Shown here: one piece after another, positions 26,959 to 36,542 of the stretch
How positions within the stretch are numbered: position 1 is the stretch's first letter
Layout: each line of letters starts with the position of its first letter
DNA from: Pseudodesulfovibrio sp.
GTDB taxonomy: Bacteria; Desulfobacterota; Desulfovibrionia; Desulfovibrionales; Desulfovibrionaceae
Direction: 5' to 3'
DNA: 64,000 nucleotides
NCBI GenBank assembly: GCA_016342345.1
Contig: JAEINO010000008.1
Span: 21,493 to 85,492, forward strand
Position numbers and translations under genes: made by a program
The notes under the pieces: generated by a model
Told to the model about the DNA's origin: nothing
Seen by the model: the letters and a program-made list of their open reading frames with translations, nothing else
Database searches by the model: none

Positions 26959-28180
26959 TCAGTCCTTGTTTTGCCGTTCCATGTGAAGAACCCGACGGGG
27001 GCCGATGCAGGACTGCTGGCGGTGCGAAGGGATGTTGCGTTTGAGTTTGAAACCCTGTCGAACGCTTTCGCTTATGATAACTGATAATTGAGATTCCCCG
27101 ACCTCCAGGATGCATTCATTGCAATGGCGGAACATGTTTGCCGTGGTATGTTCGAATTGTCCGGTGCGATGCAGGACATTGAGTGCCATGATGATGTCGT
27201 ATTTCTGTTTGAACGGGGTATTGATGTCGTAGACCATGAAGCTGCATTGCGAGCGTTTTATTTCGGCCAGATATTGGCACAGATCGATTGAGCCTTTGTC
27301 CTTGTCAACGCCCACGCCGATGGCTCCGGCCTCTTCTGCCTTGAATGTGTAGTAGCCATGCATGCACCCCCAGTCGCACAGGGTTTTGCCCTTGAAATCG
27401 ACTCCGAGCTTCAGGATATTGGCCCATGCTCTGGGTGATTCCGTAAAGCCGGGAACAAGTATGTGCCCGTTGAGTTCAATGGTCTGATAAAACGGATGAA
27501 AGGATGTTGCTTCGGCAATGACCTTGAAATATTCACGGTCTTCGGGTGCGACTCCGGGGGTGGATGCTGTTTTCGTTCGCTTCGGCCCACTGGAGGATGC
27601 TCTCGTTGTCAGGTGTCTCGATAAAGCCGGGCAAAACAGGATTGAGGTGCTCCTGAAATGGTTTGTCCAACTGGCTTTGGCTTGCCACCGTATCAGTTCC
27701 TTTGAGGTTGTCCTTTGTCCATTTTATTTTGCGCAGCAGATATTGCTCCATTCGGGTTTCCCGAGGAGGATTGAGATAAAAGGGCTGCATAATGGTAAAT
27801 GGCGAGTAGCGATGATTGACGGAATCCAGAAATGCTCGGTAAATGTGCGGATAGCTTATTCTGCATCCTTCCAGCACGAGGTTCTGGTAGCGGCAATGCC
27901 TTAATATTTCGACGAATTCCAGCCTGAAAGCCGTAAAGGTTTCCGGATTGCGGACCGAATCAATGTTGCCATCATATTGGTCGGCGACAGCGGAATTGAT
28001 TGCATCCAGGCTGATCAATTTGTAGCCAAATTCATTGACAAGGCGTTTGGCTGCATAGCTTTTTCCGGCAGCAGGCGGACCTGCAATTACGACGACTTTG
28101 GGAGTGAAATGATACTTCCCATTGGGCATTGGGCTTTTCTTGACCTCACCGTTTGCAGAGGTGGTACATCGTTCTTCCAT
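26959..28180 (-). CDS. P-loop kinase / SAM methyltransferase fusion, apparent frameshift
   Basis: The first frame (ATG 28180 with GGAG 9 bases upstream) encodes a P-loop kinase: VVVIAGPPAAGKSYAAKRL near residue 30, then LEGCRISYPHI. It stops at 27533. A second frame is open upstream of its first ATG and continues ILVPGFTESPRAWANIL, TLCDWGCMHGYYTF (methyltransferase motif I) and ALNVLHRTG. Removing one base from the five-base homopolymer at 27556-27560 joins them as NSIHPGVAPEDREYFKVI, giving about 406 residues. The kinase resembles zeta-toxin/AAA_33-type enzymes. Substrate unknown. Either a sequencing error or a disrupted gene. Confidence 0.75.
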
Positions 28181-28202
28181 TGGGTTCGTCTCCAAAATAG
28201 TT

Positions 28203-28495
28203 TTGCTTTACAGCCGTTTGACTTGTCTGCAGCGATATACTGGCTGTATCGGAGTCCGTTTATGTTGCTGACTCATGCCGGTGCTCATGTTGCTGCACTC
28301 CAAGAGTGTGGCAAAGGTTTTTCCCGTGTCCAGATTACGTATAAACGGATACGGAAGGGAGCGTATTGCCGCTTCAGCAAAGACATGCATGTTATGTGCC
28401 AAAACCGGATGGCGTTCTTGGGAGTTGTTTTAGCGCATTGATGGCGGAGACAGGGGGATGAGAACAGCTTTTCAAGGTCAGACAGAGTCTGTCAG
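28203..28495. other. Intergenic region without a recognised gene
   Basis: About 290 bases between two minus-strand genes. Short open frames exist on both strands but show no ribosome site or recognisable motif. I see no strong hairpin. Confidence 0.3.
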
Positions 28496-29383
28496 CTATA
28501 TGACCATGTCCGCCAATTGCGTTTCCGCGATCATTGGCGTGGCCTCGTATGCGGCAACAGCGGCATCCGGTGTTATTTGGGCCGGACTGAAGTCGGTCTT
28601 GAGTTTGGTGGTGAGGTTTTGGAGTTCGGCAACCTTGTCGAGTTCAGCCTTGAGTGATTCGAGAAGTTGTTCAGAGAGGCTTTCGGCATCCGCAGCGTCC
28701 GCTTGTGTGGCCTGGACGGCCTGGATGAAGAAGCGGGAGTTGAGGTCCTGGGTCGCGCTGGGATTGCCTGCGCCAGACATTGCTCCGGCATCGAAGAAGA
28801 GTTCGGTCTTGCCGTTGTCGAAGTAGTTGTTCAGCTCGGTGTTGATGCCTGTGTTGTATTTGTCCATGACAGCGTCCCCGGCAGCAATGCCGAAGTTGCG
28901 ATCAATGAACTTGAGAGTGGTCAGAAGTCCGTTGCCCAGCGTGTCTTCATTGACGCCAGATGACGTGGACTGAATGATCATTCCGGCTGCTGCTGCTGCG
29001 GTCTCGTCTCCGAAACGTTCGCGCATCCAGTCCATGGTGGAACCCAGGGAATGGCGAAGTGCGGTCACATCCTTGGGTTGCCCTTCGGCGTCCAGATCTT
29101 CGCCCATGCGACGTATGATCTCATTGGCAAAGGTGGCACCGAGGGTTTCCGGGGCTTTTTCGGGGAGTTTCCCCTGCTGTCCCGGGGCCTTGGCAAGAGG
29201 CTCGGTGGCAGGAGTCAGGCCGGCCTTGGCAGGATTGATGTTCAGGCCCTTTCCAAGGCGCAGTCCAGGCGAAGTGTTCAGCAGTGATTCGGCAGAACCA
29301 GAGGTGTTGCCCTGGTTTTTGTTTGCCTGAAGTTTCTGCATGAACCCGAGGTTCATATGGCTTGCCTGGATTATCATGCACAT
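28496..29383 (-). CDS. Hypothetical protein
   Basis: About 295 residues, shorter if a later ATG (29356 or 29341) is used. Residues 15-80 are low-complexity and rich in Gly, Pro, Lys and Ala. The middle (residues 80-200) looks globular and helical (LRHSLGSTMDWMRERFGDET, TLKFIDRNFGIAAGDAVMDK). The C-terminal 70 residues are probably coiled (ESLSEQLLESLKAELDKVAE). No signal peptide, membrane segment or family I recognise. It stands alone between the kinase fusion and the copper genes. Confidence 0.65.
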   Translation of the reverse strand: MCMIIQASHMNLGFMQKLQANKNQGNTSGSAESLLNTSPGLRLGKGLNINPAKAGLTPATEPLAKAPGQQGKLPEKAPETLGATFANEIIRRMGEDLDAEGQPKDVTALRHSLGSTMDWMRERFGDETAAAAAGMIIQSTSSGVNEDTLGNGLLTTLKFIDRNFGIAAGDAVMDKYNTGINTELNNYFDNGKTELFFDAGAMSGAGNPSATQDLNSRFFIQAVQATQADAADAESLSEQLLESLKAELDKVAELQNLTTKLKTDFSPAQITPDAAVAAYEATPMIAETQLADMVI

Positions 29384-29456
29384 CTTATCGTCTGGTGAGT
29401 CACTATCTTTACGGTCTTGGACGAAAAAAATGAAAGAATGTGAATGGGCTGATTTT

Positions 29457-29493
29457 TAGGGAAGTACTGATTAATTCAATTTTCAGGAAGTGC
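29457..29493 (-). repeat. Remnant end of palindromic interspersed element
   Basis: This 37-base segment, read on the minus strand, matches the right end of the elements at 45642-45796 and 58107-58267 (CACTTCCTGAAAATTGAATT followed by AATCAGTACTTCCC). Only the terminal part is present, so it is a decayed or partial copy of that family. Confidence 0.6.
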
Positions 29494-29502
29494 AAAATCG
29501 AA

Positions 29503-29541
29503 AGAAGCGGGTCGCCATGGCTTCGGCCCGCTTCTCTTTTT
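29503..29541. terminator. Rho-independent terminator after copZ
   Basis: Arms GAAGCGGG (29504-29511) and CCCGCTTC (29527-29534) can pair over a 15-base loop that itself has GCC/GGC pairing. A T-rich run follows on the plus strand and a weaker one on the minus strand, so it can end the copA-copZ transcript. Confidence 0.65.
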
Positions 29542-29555
29542 AACCAATCCGGTAT

Positions 29556-29753
29556 TTAGTCAACCACTTCAAAACCTCTTTTGGTGATTGCTTCCTTGAT
29601 TTCGTCCGCAGTAATGGGTGTGTCTTCGGTGTAGTCCACGTCACCGGACAAAAGATCAACCTGGACGTTCCTGGCCTTTAGTTTCTCCAGGGTTTCGGTC
29701 ACGGATTTGACGCAATGCTGGCAGCTCATACCCTTCACTTTGACAACAGGCAT
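29556..29753 (-). CDS. copZ: Heavy-metal-binding copper chaperone (CopZ-like)
   Basis: 65 residues forming a single HMA domain. The metal site is GMSCQHCVKSV (CX2C) near residue 10. The length and plan match CopZ/Atx1 chaperones, which carry Cu(I) to the P-type ATPase. It follows copA by 73 bases on the same strand and probably shares its transcript. An upstream AGGAGA-type site (29760-29765 on the complement) supports the start. Confidence 0.88.
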   Translation of the reverse strand: MPVVKVKGMSCQHCVKSVTETLEKLKARNVQVDLLSGDVDYTEDTPITADEIKEAITKRGFEVVD

Positions 29754-29826
29754 ATGCTTCTCTCCTTTTTGGGGAACATGATGGGCAGACGATATCGCTG
29801 CTTTCCCCCTGATAACATGATAATTG

Positions 29827-32313
29827 CTATCCCTTGAAAAATCTCAATCTCAGGGCGTTGCTGACAACCGTTACCGAACTCATGGCCATGGCCGTGCCTG
29901 CGATCATCGGGTTGAGGGTGGGGCCGCCGAACACGTGCAACAGGCCTGCTGCCACGGGAATGCCGATGGTGTTGAAGGCAAAAGCCCAGAACAGGTTCTG
30001 TTTTATGTTTGCCATGGTTGCCCTGGATAGGTTCAGGGCGGTCAAAAGGGTGTTCAGGTTGCTCTGCATCAGCACGACGTCCCCGGATTCAACTGCCACG
30101 TCGATGCCGGACCCCATGGCTACGCCGATATCCGCCTTGGCAAGAGCCGGGGCATCATTGATGCCGTCGCCGATCATGGCAACCTTGCGGCCCTGGGCCT
30201 GAAGCTTGTCCACTTCCTCGGCTTTGCGGTCGGGCATGACGCCAGCAATGACCATGTCGATGCCCACTTGCGCAGCCACGACCTTTGCCGTGACCTCATT
30301 GTCGCCGGTGAGCATGATCGGGGTGAGTCCGGCGGCTTTGAGCTTGCTGATGACTTCGGGTGCCTCGGCGCGTATTTCGTCGGCAATGGCAAAAATGGCG
30401 TTGAATTTGTTTTCGCTGGCAAAGTAGACCACGGTCGCACCCTGATTTGCGTAGTGGGTGATGGCGTTCTTGGCAAACTCGTCTTCTTCGAGGTTTATTT
30501 CATTGTCGAGCATGAACTCCCGGTTGCCGATGAGTACGGTCCTGTACCCGATGGTCGCCTTGATGCCCTTGCCCGGAATGGCCTCGAAACTGTCGGGCTG
30601 CGGTGCTTTCAGTTTGCGTTCCGTAGCATAGCGGACAATGGCCTGTGCAAGCGGATGTTCACTTTGGCTTTCTGCGGCAGCGGCCAGATAGGCGGCTTCG
30701 GTCTGGGCCATGGTGCCGCGAACCATGGTAATGGCACTCAGTTCGGGGCGGCCATGAGTCAGGGTGCCGGTCTTGTCGAAGATCACGGTATCGAGTGTTC
30801 CTGCTTCCTGGAGTGCGCGCCCGGACTTGATGAGTACGCCGAGTTGTGCACCGCGTCCTGTGCCGACCATGATCGATACCGGCGTTGCCAGACCCATGGC
30901 GCAGGGGCAGGCAATGACCATGACGGCCACGAAGATGCGCAGTGAAAACGGAAAGCCAGCGTTGCCGATGAAGTACCAGGCAAGGCCGGAGAGCAGGGCA
31001 ATTGCCATGACGGACGGGACGAAATAGTAGCTGATCGTGTCCGCGAGGTTGGCGATGGGGGCCTTGGACCCTTGCGCCTCCTGTACCAGACGGATGATGC
31101 GGGCCAGCATGGTGTCCTTGCCCACGCGTTCTGCCGTGATGGTCAGTGCGCCGTGTGTGTTGAGTGTCCCGCCTGCCACAGGATCGCCGATGTCTTTTCC
31201 GACGGGCATGGGTTCGCCGGTCAGCATGGACTCGTCCACGCTGGAGCGTCCCTCGGCCACCACACCATCAACGGGAATGCGCTCGCCAGGCTTGATTAGC
31301 AAGGTATCGCCCGGTTCGACCTCGTCAATGGAAATGGTCACCTGTTCGCCATCCTTGATGAGGGTGGCCGTGTCCGGGGCCAGCTTCATGAGTGCGCGGA
31401 TGGCGTCCGAGGTCTTGATCTTGCTTTGCGCTTCGAAATACTTGCCCAGAGATATCATGGCTATGAGAACGGCTGCGGATTCGTAGTAGAGGTCCATGGC
31501 AAGGGTGGTCGCGGTCTGGAAATCACCGGTGGTGATAACAATGGTGTTCCAGAGCGAATAGAGAACGGCCGCGCCGGTTCCCATGGCTACCAGCGAGTCC
31601 ATGTTTGGCCCGCCGCGCAGCAGGGCCGGGATGCCCTGGAGATAGAAATTGCGCCCCGACCAGACCACTGGCAGGGTTAGGAAAAGTTGAGCCAGCGCGA
31701 AATTGATCGGCGCATGCATGGGGTCGAGCCAGTTGGGAAGGGGCATGCCCCACATGTGGCCCATGGATAGGATAAGCAAGGGCAGGGCGAACAGGAAAGC
31801 GGGTATCATTTCTCGTTTCTGGACGGCCAGTCTTTCCTCGGCTTCCTTGCGGCGTTGTTCGAAAGGATTGTCGGTGTCGGACTGGATTTCGGACGAGAAT
31901 CCAGCATCGGCAATGGCCTGGCGGATGGTTCGAAGGGAAATCTGCGAGGAGTTGAAAGTGAAGTTTCCGGTGCTGGCTGCAAGGTTCACGGCAGCTTCGG
32001 TCACGCCTTCCAGATTTCCTGTCACGCGTTCTATGCGGGCCGAACAGGCCGCGCAGTGCATGCCGCCAAGGGAGAGGATGATTTTTTCAAGATCGGATTC
32101 GGATTGGAATTGGGCTTCAAAGCCGAGGCCCTTGATGCGCTCTGCCACGCTTTCGAGGGTCACAACATCAGGATCATGGGTCAAGGCCATGGTCTCGGCG
32201 GCAAGATTTACGGAGACCGTTTTCACTCCATCCATTGCGCTGATAACGCGTTCGATGCGCCCGGAGCAGGCCGCGCAGTGCATTCCCTTGATTCGTGCCT
32301 GAATTGTATTCAT
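29827..32313 (-). CDS. copA: Copper-exporting P1B-type ATPase
   Basis: 828 residues. Two N-terminal HMA domains carry [10 protein letters not shown] (about residue 13) and [10 protein letters not shown] (about residue 88). The membrane metal site is ACPCAMGLA (CPC), the phosphorylation motif is DKTGTLTHG, and [11 protein letters not shown] closes the ATP-binding domain. Eight hydrophobic helices are expected. It pumps Cu(I) out of the cytoplasm. ATG 32313 is preferred because AAGGA lies 10 bases upstream; ATG 32322 is too close to it. No copper regulator gene is adjacent. Confidence 0.94.
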   Translation of the reverse strand: MNTIQARIKGMHCAACSGRIERVISAMDGVKTVSVNLAAETMALTHDPDVVTLESVAERIKGLGFEAQFQSESDLEKIILSLGGMHCAACSARIERVTGNLEGVTEAAVNLAASTGNFTFNSSQISLRTIRQAIADAGFSSEIQSDTDNPFEQRRKEAEERLAVQKREMIPAFLFALPLLILSMGHMWGMPLPNWLDPMHAPINFALAQLFLTLPVVWSGRNFYLQGIPALLRGGPNMDSLVAMGTGAAVLYSLWNTIVITTGDFQTATTLAMDLYYESAAVLIAMISLGKYFEAQSKIKTSDAIRALMKLAPDTATLIKDGEQVTISIDEVEPGDTLLIKPGERIPVDGVVAEGRSSVDESMLTGEPMPVGKDIGDPVAGGTLNTHGALTITAERVGKDTMLARIIRLVQEAQGSKAPIANLADTISYYFVPSVMAIALLSGLAWYFIGNAGFPFSLRIFVAVMVIACPCAMGLATPVSIMVGTGRGAQLGVLIKSGRALQEAGTLDTVIFDKTGTLTHGRPELSAITMVRGTMAQTEAAYLAAAAESQSEHPLAQAIVRYATERKLKAPQPDSFEAIPGKGIKATIGYRTVLIGNREFMLDNEINLEEDEFAKNAITHYANQGATVVYFASENKFNAIFAIADEIRAEAPEVISKLKAAGLTPIMLTGDNEVTAKVVAAQVGIDMVIAGVMPDRKAEEVDKLQAQGRKVAMIGDGINDAPALAKADIGVAMGSGIDVAVESGDVVLMQSNLNTLLTALNLSRATMANIKQNLFWAFAFNTIGIPVAAGLLHVFGGPTLNPMIAGTAMAMSSVTVVSNALRLRFFKG

Positions 32314-32479
32314 GTATGACATGTCCTTTTCTTGCTGTTCGGTGAGGGCATATAGTGCGCATTGAGACGTCTTTTGGCAAGTGATATTGAAAATCTTTCT
32401 CAGCTAGGTGCATGGCCCGTGGCGTGTTCGGCTGTGCATCTCTTTGACGCAGGTAGTGGTTTTGGTGCAATATCTTCAA

Positions 32480-32977
32480 ATGACTACCATCGCCATTCAC
32501 CCATATCGACCAGGGGCCATTGGGGAGACCGTTCGTCACCACGCGACCTATTACCTTGAACATTGGGAATTTGATTCCCGCTTTGAAACGCAGGTGGCAC
32601 GGGAACTTTCGGAGTTCATACGTCAGTTCGACCCGTTGCGCGACGGTTTTTGGTGGGCGGCCAGGGGCGAAAAATTTGCCGGAGCAGTGGCAGTGGATGG
32701 TACTCGCGGTGAAGGCGGATTGCCCCGCATTCGCTGGTTTATCGTGCCCGAAATCTTCCAGGGTGACGGTGTCGGAGCGATGCTGTTTGATCAGGCCGTG
32801 AGGTTTTGCAGGGATGGAGGATGCAAGTCCGTGTATTTGTGGACGTTTGCGGGATTGGTCGCTGCCAGGAAGCTTTATGAGCGCAACGGATTTCAGCTTG
32901 TGGAAGAGCGGCAGGGTACACCGTGGGGTCCGGTTATCACCGAACAGAAGTTCGAGTTGATCCTGGGATCGTTTTAA
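32480..32977 (+). CDS. GNAT-family N-acetyltransferase
   Basis: 165 residues. The acetyl-CoA-binding part is WFIVPEIFQGDGVGAMLFDQA (a variant of the QXXGXG/A loop) near residue 90, followed by the beta-bulge YLWTFAGLVAARKLYERNGF typical of GNAT enzymes. The substrate is unknown. The first half has no MarR-like regulator. ATG 32480 gives a standard GNAT length; the frame open from 32408 adds unrelated residues. Divergent from copA. Confidence 0.82.
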   Translation: MTTIAIHPYRPGAIGETVRHHATYYLEHWEFDSRFETQVARELSEFIRQFDPLRDGFWWAARGEKFAGAVAVDGTRGEGGLPRIRWFIVPEIFQGDGVGAMLFDQAVRFCRDGGCKSVYLWTFAGLVAARKLYERNGFQLVEERQGTPWGPVITEQKFELILGSF

Positions 32978-33249
32978 ACCACGGATGCCAGCATGTTTCC
33001 AGGTGGGGGCAGGATGTCCCCGGTGCTTCTGGTGTATGCGGCCATGGCTGTTCGGATCATTTGGCGTGAAGGTTCTGCTTTGATTTGAGTCGCAGTTCCA
33101 TCTCGGTAATTCGCACCCTCGGTTCCAACTTTGGCTCGTAGGGATTCAATTTCGGCTTCGGCTTGAAAAGCCTGGGCCTGCTGGCGTTTTTGTTGGACGT
33201 CGCGGGACAGGGACGGATCGAGTACTGTGCTGCTGGATTGGAAATCCAT
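32974..33249 (-). CDS. Small hypothetical protein
   Basis: 91 residues if ATG 33249 is used; the frame is open to 33432. It begins MDFQSSSTVLDPSLSRDVQQ, then has a helical Q/A/E-rich stretch and a C-terminus rich in Gly and Pro. No family is recognised. There is no strong ribosome site at this start. It overlaps the 3' end of the acetyltransferase gene by 4 bases convergently. Confidence 0.45.
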   Translation of the reverse strand: MDFQSSSTVLDPSLSRDVQQKRQQAQAFQAEAEIESLRAKVGTEGANYRDGTATQIKAEPSRQMIRTAMAAYTRSTGDILPPPGNMLASVV

Positions 33250-33529
33250 ACCGAATTTGCCCAGTCGGAAGCCGAACGATGTCGTCTTTACCGTGGCCTG
33301 GGCCTGCGTGCATTTTTTCTCGCGCGGCTTTTCAGCCACCACGGAATTCTTGCGGTATTGATCCGAAGCGTGGGAATGAATCCTCACGGCTCTCCCTCTT
33401 TTGCGACAATCACCCAACCCTTTTTTGCACAAAAAAGGGCCGTGGCGCGTTTAATCGCAACCCGGCCATCCCTACAACTCATGTATAAAGAGGCTGACTT
33501 GTCAACCTCTCGATTTTATCGAGGGTCGT

Positions 33530-33622
33530 TCGAGTGCAAGGCGCGAAAGAGAATCAAGGCCGAAGCGTATTCCCATACGCGAGGGTTTGATTCTTCTTGA
33601 AGCAACGCAGCAATCGGACGTT
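33530..33622 (-). repeat. Palindromic interspersed element copy
   Basis: Read on the minus strand this segment contains GCTGCGTTGCTTCA, AATCAAACCCTC, then the central hairpin GCGTAT-GGGA-ATACGC, then CCTTGATTC and GCGCCTTGCAC. These match in order the elements at 43084-43470, 45642-45796 and 58107-58267. It lies between a small hypothetical gene and the nfnA-like gene. Confidence 0.7.
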
Positions 33623-33841
33623 CATCGACAAAATGAGTCGTGCTCATTCCTGAGGGATCCGTGGCTTTCCGCTTCCCATCCATGGGAATTGGCAAATCCG
33701 TTACTTGATCAATCGAATTAATATTATAAACACTTCAAACAATTTTGACAACCCCGCCGCTCCGAGCTAATACCATAATCCCGGCTACCATTTGTTTTAT
33801 GGATGAAAAGTAAACACACTTCAAATTTCGGAAGGGTTCTC

Positions 33842-34687
33842 ATGGGATATACAATCCTGAAAAAGCAAGAGTTGATCCCCGGCCAGACTACCATGATGGT
33901 GATCGATGCGCCACAAGTCGCGAAAAAGGCCAAGCCCGGTAATTTCGTCATGCTCAGGGTTTCGGAAAACGGCGAACGCATTCCCCTGACCATTGCCGAC
34001 TGCGACAAGGAAAACGGGACTATTACCATTGTATATCTTGTGGTTGGCAAGACTACGGCGGAGATGAACACCCTGCCTCAGGGCGGCGAGATTCTTGATG
34101 TCTGTGGTCCGCTTGGCAAGGCCACGCACATTGAACGATCCGGCACAGTGGTCTGTGTTGGTGGCGGTACCGGCATTGCAGCCATGCATCATATCGCAAA
34201 AGGCCATGTGGAGGCCGGAAATCGCGTTATCGCCATTGTCGGAGCCAGGAGCAAGAATCTGCTGCTGTTTTGCTCCGAACTGTCGTCCTTCTGTCCGGAG
34301 CTGCGTATTGCGACCGACGATGGAACCGAAGGTCACAAGGGTTTTGTGACCGAGGTTCTCAAGGATATTCTGGATACCGAAGATGAGGTAGCCGAGGTCG
34401 TGGCCATTGGCCCGGTCCCCATGATGGAAGCGGTCTGCAAGGTCACCGAACCTTATGGAGTCAAGACCACCGTGTCGCTTAACTCCATTATGGTGGATGG
34501 CATAGGCATGTGCGGTGCCTGTCGCTGCACTGTGGACGGAAAGACCTTGTTTGCCTGTGTGGATGGCCCGGAATTCGACGGCCACAAGGTTGATTTTACC
34601 GAACTCAAGACCCGACTCTGGCAGTTCAAGGAGCAGGAACAGGAATCCATGAAATTGTTCAGCAAGGAGTGTCAGTGCAATGGCTGA
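33842..34687 (+). CDS. Ferredoxin-NADP+ reductase subunit alpha (NfnA/sulfide dehydrogenase-like)
   Basis: 281 residues. An FAD-binding reductase domain (IPLTIADCDKENGTI near residue 48) is followed by an NAD(P)-binding region with VCVGGGTGIAAMHHI near residue 105. A C-terminal cysteine cluster (GMCGACRCT and FACVDGPEFDGH) binds a [2Fe-2S] centre. This is the small subunit of the electron-bifurcating NADH-dependent ferredoxin:NADP oxidoreductase, also described as sulfide dehydrogenase. AAGGG upstream supports ATG 33842. It overlaps its partner gene by 8 bases. Confidence 0.88.
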   Translation: MGYTILKKQELIPGQTTMMVIDAPQVAKKAKPGNFVMLRVSENGERIPLTIADCDKENGTITIVYLVVGKTTAEMNTLPQGGEILDVCGPLGKATHIERSGTVVCVGGGTGIAAMHHIAKGHVEAGNRVIAIVGARSKNLLLFCSELSSFCPELRIATDDGTEGHKGFVTEVLKDILDTEDEVAEVVAIGPVPMMEAVCKVTEPYGVKTTVSLNSIMVDGIGMCGACRCTVDGKTLFACVDGPEFDGHKVDFTELKTRLWQFKEQEQESMKLFSKECQCNG

Positions 34688-36098
34688 TGTGAAAAAGATC
34701 AAAAAAGTCCGTGGGCGCGTTCCCATGCCTCATCAGGATGCAGCCAGGCGGGGGACGAATTTTGATGAGGTCGCTCTGGGCTATTCCCGCGCGCAGGCCT
34801 TGCTTGAGGCTGATCGCTGCCTTCAGTGCAAGGTGCCCCTTTGTCAGAAAGGCTGCCCTGTCGAGATAGACATCAAGGGTTTTATCGCTGCTCTGTGCGA
34901 TGAAGATTTGCACGGCGCGTACGACATTATTCGCAAGACCAATTCCCTGCCCGCTGTCTGTGGTCGTGTCTGTCCTCAGGAAAGCCAGTGCGAAGGCATG
35001 TGCATTCTCGGCAAGAAACATGAGCCTGTGGCCATAGGTCGTTTGGAACGCTATGTGGCCGATACGTTTGCTGCCGAGTCCGCATGCGAGGATATCACCG
35101 ACCTCGACACCTGCTCCCTGAAGCGCGAAGATCTGAAAGTAGCCTGCATCGGTGCTGGCCCGTCTTCCCTTACCGTGGCCGGATATCTGGCCGGACGCGG
35201 CATTCCTGTCGATGTCTTCGAGGCTCTGCACGAACCTGGCGGCGTGCTCATTTACGGCATCCCCGAGTTTCGTCTGCCCAAGGCTGTGGTTGGTCGAGAA
35301 CTGGCAGGACTCAAGGAGCTTGGCGTTAATTTCAAGTGCAACTGGGTGGGCGGCAAGACCATTACCATTCAGGATATGTTCGACGATGGATACAATGCCA
35401 TTTTCATTGGAGTGGGCGCGGGATTGCCCCGTTTCCTGAACGTATCCGGCGAAAATCTTGTGGGTGTGTTTTCAGCCAATGAGTACCTGACCCGCGTCAA
35501 TCTTGGCCGCGCCTATGAGTTTCCCAATTACGACACCCCAGCCTACAAGGCGAGGCGTGTGGCCGTGCTCGGTGCGGGCAATGTGGCCATGGATGCCGCC
35601 CGAACCGCCCTGCGCATGGGTGCGGAAGAAGTGTCCATTGTCTATCGTCGATCCGAAGACGAAATGCCTGCCCGTCGCGAGGAAATCGAACATGCCATAG
35701 AAGAAGGCATCAAGATTCGCTGCCTGTGCGGACCGTCTGCCTTTCACGGCGACAATCAGGGCCGACTCAAGGCTCTCACTGTTCAGAAAATGGCACTTGG
35801 TGAGCCGGATGATTCCGGTCGGTGCAGCCCTGTCTGTCTTGAAGGGGAGACCGAACAATTCCGTTGCGACATGGCGATTATTGCCGTGGGAACCAGGCCC
35901 AATCCTATTCTGCTCGAAGCCACGCCCGATCTTGAACTCAACAAGTGGGGGTATGTTACTGCTGATCCTGAAACCGGCGAAACATCCATTCCCAACGTCT
36001 TTGCCGGCGGCGACATCGTTACCGGAGCGGCCACCGTCATTTCCGCCATGGGAGCAGGCCGTAAGGCCGCCCGCGAGATCGCCAATAGATTGTTGTAA
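34680..36098 (+). CDS. NADPH-dependent glutamate synthase small-subunit-like / NfnB
   Basis: 472 residues. N-terminal cysteines CLQCKVPLCQKGCPVEIDI and CGRVCPQESQCEGMC bind two [4Fe-4S] clusters. FAD is bound at IGAGPSSLTVAGYLAGRG (near residue 157), and NADPH at VLGAGNVAMDAART (near residue 296); GGDIVTGAATVISAMGAG closes the FAD site. The protein pairs with the upstream subunit to form NfnAB, which couples NADPH, NADH and ferredoxin. A lone glutamate synthase subunit is less likely, since no large subunit gene is present. Confidence 0.9.
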   Translation: MADVKKIKKVRGRVPMPHQDAARRGTNFDEVALGYSRAQALLEADRCLQCKVPLCQKGCPVEIDIKGFIAALCDEDLHGAYDIIRKTNSLPAVCGRVCPQESQCEGMCILGKKHEPVAIGRLERYVADTFAAESACEDITDLDTCSLKREDLKVACIGAGPSSLTVAGYLAGRGIPVDVFEALHEPGGVLIYGIPEFRLPKAVVGRELAGLKELGVNFKCNWVGGKTITIQDMFDDGYNAIFIGVGAGLPRFLNVSGENLVGVFSANEYLTRVNLGRAYEFPNYDTPAYKARRVAVLGAGNVAMDAARTALRMGAEEVSIVYRRSEDEMPARREEIEHAIEEGIKIRCLCGPSAFHGDNQGRLKALTVQKMALGEPDDSGRCSPVCLEGETEQFRCDMAIIAVGTRPNPILLEATPDLELNKWGYVTADPETGETSIPNVFAGGDIVTGAATVISAMGAGRKAAREIANRLL

Positions 36099-36174
36099 AT
36101 GAAGATGCGAGAGAGAAACTTTTTGGAATAGCCACCACTCTCGTGTGTGAGTACTTTTTTCCCTTTTTTTTAAA

Positions 36175-36209
36175 CGGGTTGCGACCATCTGGTTGCAACC
36201 CATTTTGTT
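36175..36209 (+). terminator. Rho-independent terminator after the nfnAB-like operon
   Basis: GGGTTGC (36176-36182) and GCAACCC (36195-36201) form a 7-base stem with a 12-base loop, followed by ATTTTGTTG. It lies 78 bases after the stop of the 34680 gene. Confidence 0.65.
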
Positions 36210-36361
36210 GTGTGTGATCGCCATGCGTGAAAGAGCTACGTCGCTTTGCGGTTTTTTTGTAAATGTTCATCGCATTCCGTTTAACAGCATGGAATCTTTT
36301 AAAATATAATTCCGTGCTGTGTCAGTCAAAATGACCCAGGACATGCTGACATCGGAAAATC

Positions 36362-36377
36362 TGGCGACAGTATTGCC
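36362..36377 (+). promoter_or_regulatory. Possible sigma-54-type promoter upstream of octaheme cytochrome
   Basis: TGGCGACAGTATTGCC keeps the spacing of the sigma-54 consensus (GG and GC elements 10 bases apart) with two mismatches in the -24 box. The distance to the gene at 36543 is long (about 155 bases of leader). A chance match is possible. Confidence 0.25.
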
Positions 36378-36542
36378 AGCTTTGGCGAATGTATAATTGC
36401 TGTGTGTCGTTGAGAACGAGTGTTTCCCTAAGTCTTGACACGCGAATTGATTCCTTCTATCGGTGATAACGAAATTCATTCTCACGGTCAGGGGCTCAAG
36501 TTTGTTTTGTTGTCACGTCCAATCATTGCGGGAGATTCTTGT

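Noticed and set aside
34680..36098. gltD (glutamate synthase small subunit) assignment
   Set aside because: The gene is paired with an NfnA-like subunit and no large subunit is present, so the ferredoxin:NADP reductase reading is preferred.
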